A stretch of DNA of 64,000 nucleotides from Polyangiaceae bacterium (GTDB taxonomy: Bacteria > Myxococcota_A > Polyangia > Polyangiales > Polyangiaceae): assembly GCA_016933275.1 (NCBI GenBank), contig JAFGBI010000303.1:33416-97415 (forward strand). The letters run 5' to 3'. Position numbers and translations under genes: made by a program. Below are positions 27,599 to 35,410 of the stretch, piece after piece. Below the pieces are notes generated by a model. That model was not told the origin of the DNA. It was given only the letters and a program-made list of their open reading frames with translations, and ran no database searches. Each line of letters opens with the position of its first letter. Within the stretch, counting starts at the first letter, position 1.

Positions 27599-28678
27599 AT
27601 GCCGCTCGGCCGAAGGCGTTTCGCAGCGAGCGGGTGCGCTGTCGCAGCCGCCGCCTCCCTGCTGGGTGGAGCGCACCGAGCCGTCGCGCGATGCCCGACC
27701 GACTCGAAGTATTCTCCCTGCCTCGACGCCGATGCCCACTGGCTCGCCCCGCCACACGCCTCGTTCCTCGGCGTCCCCGCTGCCGTCCCCCTCGGCCCCC
27801 CCCGACAGCGCGTCGGCGTCGCCTTCGGTTGGCTGGAGCGCCCCGTCGTGATGACCTTGCCTGGTCCCGACCCGGCCGGACGTGAGGTGTCGGTCGTCGA
27901 GCGGCTCCTCGCCCTATCCCTGCTCACCAGCCACGCCCTGTCTCGCCGGGTGACGCTCGATGCCGTTGTACCGTTCACGGTCACCCAGCGCGGTCTCGGC
28001 ATCGAGGGGCTGACCTCGCTCGAACCCCAGCCGAAACCCCGTGTCCTCCGTGACCCTCGCGCAGGAATCAGCTTCGCGCTCGGCAACGTGGAGGGTCCGC
28101 TCGAGCTTGCCTTGGCGACCCGTTACGTGATGGTGGTGCCGCTCGGGGACGAGCGAACCCTGGGTGGCGAACGCGGCTTCGTCGGTGCCCCATCATTTGC
28201 CGTGGCTGCCCGCCATGGTGGCCTCTTTGCGGGGGCCGAGCTCGGGGCGCGCCTTCGCATGCCCACTGCGCTCGGAGACAGTCGGCTCGGCACCTCACTC
28301 GCCGCTTCCGTCGGCATCGGGTGGGATGTGCTGACGAGGGGTCGCCTCACGCTCACCGCGGAAGCCATCGCGACCCCGGTGCTCGTGCGCCAACGGCAAG
28401 CCTCCGAGGACGCCGGGTCGCCGCGCCTCGTTCCCGCCGAGTGGCTCGCGGGGATCGGCTCGGCGCCCTTCGGGACAGGGCGCCCCGTGGTAAGCCTCGG
28501 CTTCGGCTCGGGGATCCCGCTCTCCCGCCCACCGAGGGGCTTCGAGACGGACGGCCCGAGCTCCGCGGTGACCACACCTCACCTGCGTGGAGTCCTCTAC
28601 CTCCGACAAGAGTTGGGACGCCCGCGCGAGAACACCTCCCGATCCGCCACCGGACCCCTCAGCCGACGCCAGCGGTGA
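27599..28678 (+). CDS. Exported beta-barrel protein of the outer membrane
   Basis: 359 residues starting at ATG 27599, divergent from maf (96-bp gap). The signal peptide has an Arg-rich start and an Ala-rich core ending near AVARC. The mature chain has many short alternating strands (ISFALGNVEGPLELALATRY, LFAGAELGARLRMP, VSLGFGSGIPL), typical of 12- to 14-strand barrels. Two early Cys (31 and 41) may form a disulfide. No OmpA-type peptidoglycan domain follows, so it is barrel only. A short basic tail follows the last strand. Confidence 0.78.
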   Translation: MPLGRRRFAASGCAVAAAASLLGGAHRAVARCPTDSKYSPCLDADAHWLAPPHASFLGVPAAVPLGPPRQRVGVAFGWLERPVVMTLPGPDPAGREVSVVERLLALSLLTSHALSRRVTLDAVVPFTVTQRGLGIEGLTSLEPQPKPRVLRDPRAGISFALGNVEGPLELALATRYVMVVPLGDERTLGGERGFVGAPSFAVAARHGGLFAGAELGARLRMPTALGDSRLGTSLAASVGIGWDVLTRGRLTLTAEAIATPVLVRQRQASEDAGSPRLVPAEWLAGIGSAPFGTGRPVVSLGFGSGIPLSRPPRGFETDGPSSAVTTPHLRGVLYLRQELGRPRENTSRSATGPLSRRQR

Positions 28679-28679
28679 C

Positions 28680-29396
28680 TCAGAAAACGCGATCCTCGAC
28701 AAAGATCTGATCGCCAGCCTGCAGCGGAATGTCAGGAGAACGCCCGTCCATGATCGCGCGGATGCTCAACACCACCGTCATGGCCCCATCGGAGGTCTTT
28801 CGGGTGAGCTTGACGCGGTCGGTATCGGCGATCGAGTTGAGTCCCCCGGCGAGCGAGATCGCCTGGACCAAGGTGATGCCTGGTTCGAGCGGGAAGCTGC
28901 CCGGCTCCTGGACTTGACCGAGCACGGTGACTCGCTTGCTGTTGTAGGCCGTGACCCGGACCACGATGCTCGGATCCGTGAAGACCTTCTTCTCGATCAA
29001 TCGACCCCGGTAGACCTCCTGGACCCGCTGCGGCTCGAGCCCCTCGACCTTCAGTCGGTGGACATAGGGGAGATCGATCGTCCCGTCCGAAGCCACCTGA
29101 TACTCCGTAGGGAGATCCTTCTCGCCCACGATCTCGACCACGAGGACGTCACCGGGACCGAGAGTGTTGCTCTCGACCGGTAGGGCCAGCTTCACCTGAG
29201 AGTTATCGGGTTTCGGGCCGCACGCGAAGACAACGAACAGGCAGAGGAGGACGCCGCGCAGCCAACCGGCCGATCCGAGCCCATGCCCCCGCTCCGGGCG
29301 ACCTGTCCCGCCGCCGACGGCAGGATAGGTCCGGGTGCCACGCACACCACGGCGCCTTCCCGAGAGGGCAGACGTGGGTTTCGGGGCGGCGCTCAC
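28680..29396 (-). CDS. Short Wza/OPX-type polysaccharide export lipoprotein
   Basis: 238 residues from GTG 29396, overlapping the upstream barrel gene by 4 bases. Lipobox VVFACGPK. The polysaccharide-export domain (about 77-150) has LGPGDVLVVEIVGEKDLPTE and DGTIDLPYV; an SLBB domain (about 153-235) has VTVLGQVQEPGSFPLEPGIT and LAGGLNSIAD. It ends after SLBB and lacks the C-terminal amphipathic helix that makes the outer-membrane pore of E. coli Wza. In Myxococcus such short OPX proteins (WzaX/WzaS/WzaB) work with a separate barrel (WzpX/S/B); the barrel here is the preceding gene. Confidence 0.9.
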   Translation of the reverse strand: MSAAPKPTSALSGRRRGVRGTRTYPAVGGGTGRPERGHGLGSAGWLRGVLLCLFVVFACGPKPDNSQVKLALPVESNTLGPGDVLVVEIVGEKDLPTEYQVASDGTIDLPYVHRLKVEGLEPQRVQEVYRGRLIEKKVFTDPSIVVRVTAYNSKRVTVLGQVQEPGSFPLEPGITLVQAISLAGGLNSIADTDRVKLTRKTSDGAMTVVLSIRAIMDGRSPDIPLQAGDQIFVEDRVF

Positions 29397-30781
29397 AGGA
29401 ACCAGCGCACCCCGAGGTACGCTTCGAAGCGGGCGAACGAGAGGTCTTCCGTTTCGTCACCGCCCTCGACGATCGGCACCTCGTTGTCACCCTCGAGCGC
29501 GGTGTTGTACCGGAGTGTGGTGTTCACCCCGAACTGGTTGCTGAAGCGGTACTCGGCGAAGAGGACCGAATCGATACGACTCTCCCAAAAATCCTCCGCA
29601 CGGACGTCTCCCCCGGCAAAGTAGCTATACGGGTAGTAGATGGCGCTATAGCCCGCCTCGGCGCTGACGAGCAGCACTCCGCCGAGGAAGTAGGCGAAGT
29701 TCAAGTAGGCACGATTGCGCTCGTAGTAGTCCGTGAGGTAGTTGTTCGCGAAGTCTCGGGTGAAGCCGGCGGCGACCGAGGAGAGCCCGACCTTGGCCCC
29801 CTCCTCGGGGAGCTTCGGCTGCGGTGAGATGAACCACTTGACCTCGGCCTGGCCGATGAATCCATCGAAGTCCTCGATGGCCACGGCGCTGTTCCTGGCG
29901 GTGCGTCGGTAGAAGCTCGCCCCCCACCCACCGAGCGCGAGGAGAGCGAAGCGATTCGTGACGAGCCCCCGGAAGCCGATGAGCGTGCGGAGGGGCTGCG
30001 AGTCGTGGAGGATGTTGGCGGCGGGGCTGGTGTAGTGGATGTACCCGAGCTCGGCCCGATAGAGGAGCGCGCTCCGCGGGAGAAACCGCCAATGCCCAGT
30101 GGTGTTGGCATAGTGGTGGAGGTTGTTCAGATCCCGGTAGCCCCCATCCTCGAAGTAGTTATACCGAAACTCGTAACCGAGCCGCCAGTCGAACACACCA
30201 CCGCCTGGACGCCAGATCACGCCGGCCCCGAGTCTCACCAGATCACGATTGAAGACGTGGTTACTGTCGGGATCGTTGGTCGCCTGCATGATCCGACGGA
30301 AGTCACCCAGGACGTCGCCACCCCAGGGCCGCTCCGGCAAGAAATGAGCCTTGAGCCCGAGGTCACCCGCGACATGTCGTTGCTCACTAGCGGTCCGCCG
30401 ATCCGCCGAATTGCCGCTCACCGCGACAAGCTCGCTGTATGACACCGACGTCGTGCCGCGGAACTCCACACCCGGCGGCGCCGCGTGATCACCATCGCCC
30501 TCGCGTCGCTGCTTGCCGAGCGTCGCGACGGAGAAGCTCGGCGTCACGCGCAGGCGTACCGCGGGGATGATGTCCTCCTCATCGTTCCGATCGGCCTGGA
30601 AGTAGTTCGAGTCGTACCCCGCCTCGGCCGCCACACCCGGGTGAAGCTCGAGATTCCCTGCGCGGATCCCCATGCCCTCCCGGTAGCGCCGATCCTTCAA
30701 CCAGGGCTGCTCCTGCGCAGAGACGGCGTGGCAAAGCCCCGAGGCTGCCACCAGAACCGGAAGGAAGGCGGAAATGCGCAT
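29393..30781 (-). CDS. Wzp-like outer-membrane barrel for polysaccharide secretion
   Basis: 462 residues with a signal peptide (FLPVLVAASGLCHAVSA). The mature protein is made of long alternating strands (LELHPGVAAEAGYDSNYF, VFDWRLGYEFRYNYFED, NQFGVNTTLRYNTAL) and ends in FLGVRWFL-like aromatic residues recognised by BAM. GYDSNYF near the start is frequent in this barrel class. Position directly before and coupled to the Wza-like gene matches the Myxococcus EpsX/WzpX pattern, where the barrel supplies the outer-membrane channel. The individual polysaccharide is unknown; no glycosyltransferase cluster is adjacent. Confidence 0.87.
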   Translation of the reverse strand: MRISAFLPVLVAASGLCHAVSAQEQPWLKDRRYREGMGIRAGNLELHPGVAAEAGYDSNYFQADRNDEEDIIPAVRLRVTPSFSVATLGKQRREGDGDHAAPPGVEFRGTTSVSYSELVAVSGNSADRRTASEQRHVAGDLGLKAHFLPERPWGGDVLGDFRRIMQATNDPDSNHVFNRDLVRLGAGVIWRPGGGVFDWRLGYEFRYNYFEDGGYRDLNNLHHYANTTGHWRFLPRSALLYRAELGYIHYTSPAANILHDSQPLRTLIGFRGLVTNRFALLALGGWGASFYRRTARNSAVAIEDFDGFIGQAEVKWFISPQPKLPEEGAKVGLSSVAAGFTRDFANNYLTDYYERNRAYLNFAYFLGGVLLVSAEAGYSAIYYPYSYFAGGDVRAEDFWESRIDSVLFAEYRFSNQFGVNTTLRYNTALEGDNEVPIVEGGDETEDLSFARFEAYLGVRWFL

Positions 30782-30835
30782 GGGGGAGTGAGTGTCTCGC
30801 CCTGGAGGTCTGTGGATCGGCGGGTTGGCTCGCTA

Positions 30836-31417
30836 CTACTGGATGGGGGTGCTGGTCAGGGGGGGCGCGCTGATGAGCGGCTCATCCGGGAACTCCGATG
30901 GATCGTCGGGAATGGCCGGATCGATCTCAACCTTCACATAGGAGTCGCCGACGAACCCCACCTCCTCGCCAATGCACTGGCTCGCCTCCGCCACGACCTC
31001 AAGGACGCGGTCGCGGAGCACCGTTACCACCGTAAACTCATGTCGCGCACGATCCGTGTCGTTGCGTGAAACCACTATCCGCAACGTCTCCACCCGATCG
31101 CGGGCCGAACGAATCGCCACGTCGATCTGGTTGAGCTTGTCGTTGAGGCACAGCATCTTGACGACATCGCGAGCCAGCCGGGCCTGTTCAAGCTGCCGCC
31201 GCACCCCGGTCGCCCCCTGTTCCATCTGGGGCAAATACGCTTCACCTCGCGACAGCATCTCCTGCGGAGCGAGCACGATCTCCTGGTTCGAATCCGCTGC
31301 GCCGGCAGCAGGGGGCGCGGAGGCGGCGGTCTGCGCACCCGCAATGCCCAGGCCGCCCAGCAGCAATATGGCGACCGGCAACGTCCGACGAGTGATGCCG
31401 GAAAACACACGGGTCAT
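30836..31417 (-). CDS. Small exported helical protein, first gene of secretion operon
   Basis: 193 residues from ATG 31417, with GGGGAGGG just upstream. The signal peptide (RRTLPVAILLLGGLGIAGAQ) is clear. Residues 65-130 form an amphipathic helix pair (GVRRQLEQARLARDVVKMLC, LNQIDVAIRSARDRVETLR). A conserved Cys pair (one in KMLCLND, one in ASQCIGEE) could form a disulfide. The C-terminal 35 residues are acidic and Pro-rich. It lies 54 bp before the barrel gene and behind a phase-variable-type promoter. A periplasmic accessory to export is inferred from context only. Confidence 0.82.
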   Translation of the reverse strand: MTRVFSGITRRTLPVAILLLGGLGIAGAQTAASAPPAAGAADSNQEIVLAPQEMLSRGEAYLPQMEQGATGVRRQLEQARLARDVVKMLCLNDKLNQIDVAIRSARDRVETLRIVVSRNDTDRARHEFTVVTVLRDRVLEVVAEASQCIGEEVGFVGDSYVKVEIDPAIPDDPSEFPDEPLISAPPLTSTPIQ

Positions 31418-31441
31418 GCAACCCTCCCCATTTCGGGTCGC

Positions 31442-31470
31442 AGTATAGGGGGGGGGGTCCAGGGTGTCAA
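31442..31470 (-). promoter_or_regulatory. Near-consensus promoter with C10 tract in the spacer (putative phase-variable switch)
   Basis: Read on the minus strand: TTGACA (31470-31465), a 17-bp spacer CCCTGGA followed by ten Cs (31457-31448), then TATACT (31447-31442). The -35 is perfect, the -10 is 5 of 6, and the spacer is the optimal length. Start of transcription is expected near 31435, just before GGGGAGGG and ATG 31417. Gain or loss of C residues by slipped-strand mispairing would change spacer length and promoter strength. Confidence 0.75.
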
Positions 31471-31513
31471 CGGGGCGACTGTCGCAAATTGGTCTGTCAT
31501 TTCGAACGCCTGC

Positions 31514-31543
31514 GGGGCAAGAGCCGGGACCCTTCTCAGCCCC
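31514..31543 (-). terminator. Candidate hairpin after the GltG-like gene
   Basis: The minus strand reads GGGGCTGAG, a central AAGGGTCCCGG, then CTCTTGCCCC: a GC-rich imperfect stem without a U tract. It lies between the GltG-like stop and the C-tract promoter, where a terminator would isolate the two transcription units. Confidence 0.35.
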
Positions 31544-31635
31544 GGATGGACTTGGGGGTTGGTAGGGCATTCGATGCAGCCGTCGGATCGTCCATTCACG
31601 AGGGGCCGGAGTCCGAGAGGAGTCCGAGCTGCTTC

Positions 31636-33045
31636 CTATTGCTTCACGAAGGTGACAGGCACAGTGACGACCGCGCTTCCCCCGTCCGGCGGGGAGAACT
31701 GAGCAGCAGAAGCCCTCGCCTGCACGCACCCCACGGCAGAGCCCAGATTCCCGCTTGCCGCAGCGCTCACCCCCTGAACCTCACCCCCTGGACCAACCCG
31801 AATCGTCAAGCGGATGGATCCCTCTGCGTCTGGATTGCTCGCGAGCTCACGCTGGTAGCATGCGCGGAATCCCGCGCGCATCCCCGCCACCACGCGGCTT
31901 GCATCGCTCACGTTCCCACTCCCGGACACCCCCCCAACGGCTGCGTTCCCGGTCGGCCCCTTGACCACCTTGGCCTTGCCGGACCCAGTCGTTCCGGCCG
32001 TTTGCCCGGTGCTCCCGATCCCGGCCAGTCCCGCACCACCCGCCGCACCAGGCCGCATCGGGCCACCGCCCCCGCCGAGACGAAGATCCCCGACCCCCCC
32101 CACACCGACCCCCGCGCCGCTCGCGGCCGCCAGATCCAAGGCGCCGGTGGGTACCTCGCCCCCGCTCAGGACACCCGCAGTGGCGGGTCCCGAACCCGCA
32201 AGCGCGCCGAGCGTCTCCATTTCGAGCTTGTCGAGATCGTTGGAGAGGGCGGCGACCTGCGCGGCACTCATGGGACCCGCCGGCCCCCCCGAGGTCCCTT
32301 TGCTCGAGGGTCCAGCGGCCTTGGCGACATCCTTCTCCTTACCAGCGTCCGCGTCGACCTCGTCGACGACCTCCTGCTCCTCGATGGGAGGCGGCGCGGG
32401 AAGCGACTTCACCGAGTCCACCAGACTGGCGACGTTCACTTCGTCGTCGACGATCGGATCGAGCCAGTCCGAGTAGATGGCACCGATCGCCATGAAGTGG
32501 AGGAGAAACGACATGGCCGCGATCATCGTCGTCGGCCAGTCGATCCCGGTAGCCCCTCGCGTCACCGATACGGGCAGCTGCGGCCGCGGCTGAATGGGCG
32601 GCGGCTCGACGAACTGGAACAGAAATGTAAGCTCGCCGATGGTGACCTTGCCACGAGAATCCTCCGTGAGCCGGATCTGATACGCCCCCTGCGGGGTTCG
32701 CCGCGACTGCCCGCGCAATACGGCCAGATCCGAAATCCCGGTGGGCAGCGCGACGCGTCCGGTCATCCCGTCGAGGAAGTTCAGGCAGTACTCGTTCCCG
32801 ACGATCTCGAAGAGACGGAAGGTCGGGGGGAGCGCACCGGTGGCGACCACGAACATCGCCTTCTCGCTGGAGCCGACCGTGACGTGGATCCGTTGCTTTA
32901 CGATCCGCTCCTCGATCACGCGACCGGCCTGGACGAGCCCGATGCGAAGCACGCGGGGTCCCGTGGCCATGACCGCACGCATCATCGCGGTCATCTGGCC
33001 AGGCCGTTGTTGTTGTGCCGAGGACGGGTAGGGCTGCTGCGTCAT
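31636..33045 (-). CDS. gltG: GltG-like protein: FHA-like domain, one TM helix, TonB/AgmX-type C-terminus
   Basis: 469 residues. Residues about 30-150 are beta-rich and FHA-like (ERIVKQRIHVTVGSSEKAMFV, QIRLTEDSRGKVTIGELTF), cytoplasmic. One transmembrane helix is at about 172-192 (MIAAMSFLLHFMAIGAIYSD). A very long Gly/Ala-rich periplasmic linker follows. The last 90 residues (VVAGMRAGFRACYQREL, GSIRLTIRVGPGGEVQGVSA) form the AgmX/PglI C-terminal, TonB-like domain. In Myxococcus GltG has this layout and sits in the inner-membrane platform of the gliding motor, following gltD-gltE-gltF. Assignment rests on architecture and gene order. Confidence 0.8.
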   Translation of the reverse strand: MTQQPYPSSAQQQRPGQMTAMMRAVMATGPRVLRIGLVQAGRVIEERIVKQRIHVTVGSSEKAMFVVATGALPPTFRLFEIVGNEYCLNFLDGMTGRVALPTGISDLAVLRGQSRRTPQGAYQIRLTEDSRGKVTIGELTFLFQFVEPPPIQPRPQLPVSVTRGATGIDWPTTMIAAMSFLLHFMAIGAIYSDWLDPIVDDEVNVASLVDSVKSLPAPPPIEEQEVVDEVDADAGKEKDVAKAAGPSSKGTSGGPAGPMSAAQVAALSNDLDKLEMETLGALAGSGPATAGVLSGGEVPTGALDLAAASGAGVGVGGVGDLRLGGGGGPMRPGAAGGAGLAGIGSTGQTAGTTGSGKAKVVKGPTGNAAVGGVSGSGNVSDASRVVAGMRAGFRACYQRELASNPDAEGSIRLTIRVGPGGEVQGVSAAASGNLGSAVGCVQARASAAQFSPPDGGSAVVTVPVTFVKQ

Positions 33046-33132
33046 GGGGATCCTGTCAGAAGCACGGACCGGAGTGACAAGCCGAAGCGATCGATGGACG
33101 CGGTGACATCCACGGAGGTTCCCACGTAGTCT

Positions 33133-33681
33133 TCACGATATCGCTGCCCTGTCAGGTGATCCAGTCTGGTGCGTGCACCCTTCGCCACCCGCGCCCCAGG
33201 AGAGCTCCAACCGCCGCGCGAGGCGATTCCACTGGTCGCGGCGGGACTTCGCCAACCCATCGGCCGCACGACCGAACCACATGACCATCCCAGCCCCAAT
33301 CCCGCCAAGAGCCACCGCCACCATTGCCCCGATCAGGCAAGGTCCAGACAGCGCCAACGCCTCCGTCGTCGCCCCGAGCGCGCCAGCCAGTAGTGCAGTC
33401 CGGGTCAGCGCCCGAGTCCGGACCGGAGCGGCGACCAGATCGTCCTCCACCTCGAGCAATGCCTCATTGATGAGACAGACAGCGTGGGCCCTCGACGTCG
33501 CGCTGGCAACGTCGGCCGCCAGCTTCACTGCCCGTTCGTGGTCAAGGCCACGCCCGGCCGGGCGCGGTTCTCGATGCATCCCGATTTGGATCGGGTAGGG
33601 TTCCCGCAGCCGCGTCGCCCGTAGGACCTCGGCCAGTCCACACCCGGTTGCGAGAACGAACGCCAGGACCGTGCCGACCAC
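33133..33681 (-). CDS. Small integral membrane protein in the gliding cluster (GltF position)
   Basis: 182 residues from GTG 33681, 21 bp after the small exported-protein gene. Hydrophobic segments: residues 1-17 (VGTVLAFVLATGCGLAEVL), and a pair at about 93-135 (TALLAGALGATTEALALSG and CLIGAMVAVALGGIGAGMV). Between them is a soluble helix (ERAVKLAADVASATSRAHA, EALLEVEDDL). The tail is basic. It lies between the AglT-like and GltG-like genes, where Myxococcus has gltF, an inner-membrane protein; I cannot confirm homology from sequence alone. Conserved Cys and Trp residues are not evident. Confidence 0.62.
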   Translation of the reverse strand: MVGTVLAFVLATGCGLAEVLRATRLREPYPIQIGMHREPRPAGRGLDHERAVKLAADVASATSRAHAVCLINEALLEVEDDLVAAPVRTRALTRTALLAGALGATTEALALSGPCLIGAMVAVALGGIGAGMVMWFGRAADGLAKSRRDQWNRLARRLELSWGAGGEGCTHQTGSPDRAAIS

Positions 33682-33701
33682 CGCCGCCCACCGTGGTTAG
33701 A

Positions 33702-33941
33702 TCAGAACGGCGCGCGATAGACGGCCGATTCGATCCGATCGAGAAACGGTTGCTTCAGCTCCGCCAGCGTAAGCTTCGGCTCGATCTTCGCCACGTCGAT
33801 GGCGGCGTAGGGCTTCTGGACCCGCCCCACGATCGTCACCTCGCTGATGGTGATGACCCGCCGCTTCTCCTGAGCGCTGGACGGCGAAACCAGCCCCATG
33901 GTCGCGCCTGCGACCAGCAGCATCAATCTGGCTCGGTTCAT
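33702..33941 (-). CDS. Small exported protein in the gliding cluster
   Basis: 79 residues from ATG 33941, overlapping the AglT-like stop (ATGA). Signal peptide: RLMLLVAGATMGLVSPSSAQ, cleavage near residue 24. The mature 55 residues begin EKRRVITISEVTIVGRVQKP, a strand motif I recall from several small myxobacterial envelope proteins, and end in a helix and RAPF. Too small to be an enzyme; a periplasmic structural subunit is likely. Position suggests it belongs to the gliding or envelope complex encoded around it. Confidence 0.72.
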   Translation of the reverse strand: MNRARLMLLVAGATMGLVSPSSAQEKRRVITISEVTIVGRVQKPYAAIDVAKIEPKLTLAELKQPFLDRIESAVYRAPF

Positions 33942-35410
33942 GGATTGCCTCCTTCGAGCGGCGGCAACGACCCGGAGCTACCGCCGGGCGATGCGGCACC
34001 ACCGGCGGGCGGCGGAGCCGGCGGCGGTGACACCGCTCCCGGTGTCATGGGCGGCGCTGCCGTGGTCGACGCGGTAGGAGTGGGAGGGGGCGGCGGCGGC
34101 GCAGCCGCTTCCGACTCGATCACCGCCTTCTTGGTCTTGGCCCGCGTGATGAGCTCGTCCGTGTCGTCCGCGGCCCCACCGGACTGTGAACGTGGACGCT
34201 TCGCCTTGTAGGTTTCCAGCGACTCGATCGCGAGCTCCGTCGCCCTGAGCCTGGTGATCCCGGGAACCTGCTCCGAGAAGAGATAGAGTAGACCGAGGTT
34301 ATAGTGGACCTCGGTCACGCTCGGGTCCTTCGAAAGCACCCACGCGAACTGCTCCTTCGCCTCACTGGTCTTGCCGAGGAGGCGATACGCATCCCCCAGG
34401 TTCAGGTGCGCGAGGACATTGTCGCGATCGTAACGCAGCGCCCCCTCGAGCAGCGGCGCCGCCGCCGGGGCGTTGCCGGCTTCGAGCAGGTACGTCGCGA
34501 GCTGAACCCGTGCCTCGACCAGGTCAGGGCGAAGGCTCAGCGCCTTCTCGAATTCCGCGATCGCGTCGCGCCGCAGGTTCTGCTCCTTGTAGATCAGGGC
34601 GCGCAGCAGCCGCGCCTGCGCGTTGTCCTTGTCCCGAGGTGGGTTCTCTGGACCGTATCCGTCCAAGATCCCCTTGAGGGCGTAGAGCGCCAGATCCAGC
34701 CGCCGGTTACGATAGTGATCCCGGGCCAGCGTCTCCATCGCCGGGCGATAGTCGGGGTTCAGCTTCAGCGCCTCCTGCGCCAGCCGCTGCGCCTCGGTCG
34801 AATCGCCCTTCATCGACTTGACCTCGGCCAGGGCGGCGACGACCGCCGCGCTCTTCGACATCCGGGTCTGACAACCACGCAGGAACGACTCGGCCTCGTC
34901 GGCGCTGGCCGTTCGGGCCGTGAGCACGGCGAGGCTCACGATCGCAGGCTCGTAGTCCGGCACCACGTTGAGGGCCTTGCGATACGAGGTCCGAGCCCCG
35001 GCCGAGTCGCCGAGGCGCTCCCGCACCACACCGAGCGAATAGAACGCCTGGTACGCCCTCGGGTCGGCTTCCGACGCCGCTAGGAATCGACCGCGCGCCG
35101 TCTCCAGATCTCCCGCCTGGAATGCCTGCATGCCGGCCGCGTAGGCTTCGGCCGCTCGCGCGGACATCTGAGGTCGCTTCGCAGCGTCGCCGCCCGACGG
35201 CTGATCGTTGATCCCGAACTGCGGTCCCCCCGGGATGACCGGGGTGCCGGATGGTGCCGCCGCTGCGGCCGCCGACCCCACCCCGCTGGGGGTCTTGACC
35301 GCCTCGCCACGGTGTTTCGTGCAGGCCACGACGGCGAGTCCCACGATAGCCACCACCGCCACGTTCGATCGTCGGCGCGCGGCGAGGCTGGTCCTCGAGT
35401 CTCCGCTCAT
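33938..35410 (-). CDS. aglT: AglT/GltE-like TPR lipoprotein
   Basis: 490 residues from ATG 35410, overlapping the upstream stop (ATGA). Lipobox VVACTKHR. From about residue 80 to 400 there are eight to nine TPR units with the usual spacing (AFYSLGVVRERLGDSAGART, AHLNLGDAYRLLGKTSEAKE, VHYNLGLLYLFSE). The last 60 residues are Pro/Ala/Ser-rich. AglT (GltE) is a TPR protein of the Myxococcus adventurous gliding complex, directly after gltD. Size, lipobox, TPR content and order agree. It likely scaffolds the periplasmic part of the motor. Confidence 0.78.
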   Translation of the reverse strand: MSGDSRTSLAARRRSNVAVVAIVGLAVVACTKHRGEAVKTPSGVGSAAAAAAPSGTPVIPGGPQFGINDQPSGGDAAKRPQMSARAAEAYAAGMQAFQAGDLETARGRFLAASEADPRAYQAFYSLGVVRERLGDSAGARTSYRKALNVVPDYEPAIVSLAVLTARTASADEAESFLRGCQTRMSKSAAVVAALAEVKSMKGDSTEAQRLAQEALKLNPDYRPAMETLARDHYRNRRLDLALYALKGILDGYGPENPPRDKDNAQARLLRALIYKEQNLRRDAIAEFEKALSLRPDLVEARVQLATYLLEAGNAPAAAPLLEGALRYDRDNVLAHLNLGDAYRLLGKTSEAKEQFAWVLSKDPSVTEVHYNLGLLYLFSEQVPGITRLRATELAIESLETYKAKRPRSQSGGAADDTDELITRAKTKKAVIESEAAAPPPPPPTPTASTTAAPPMTPGAVSPPPAPPPAGGAASPGGSSGSLPPLEGGNP

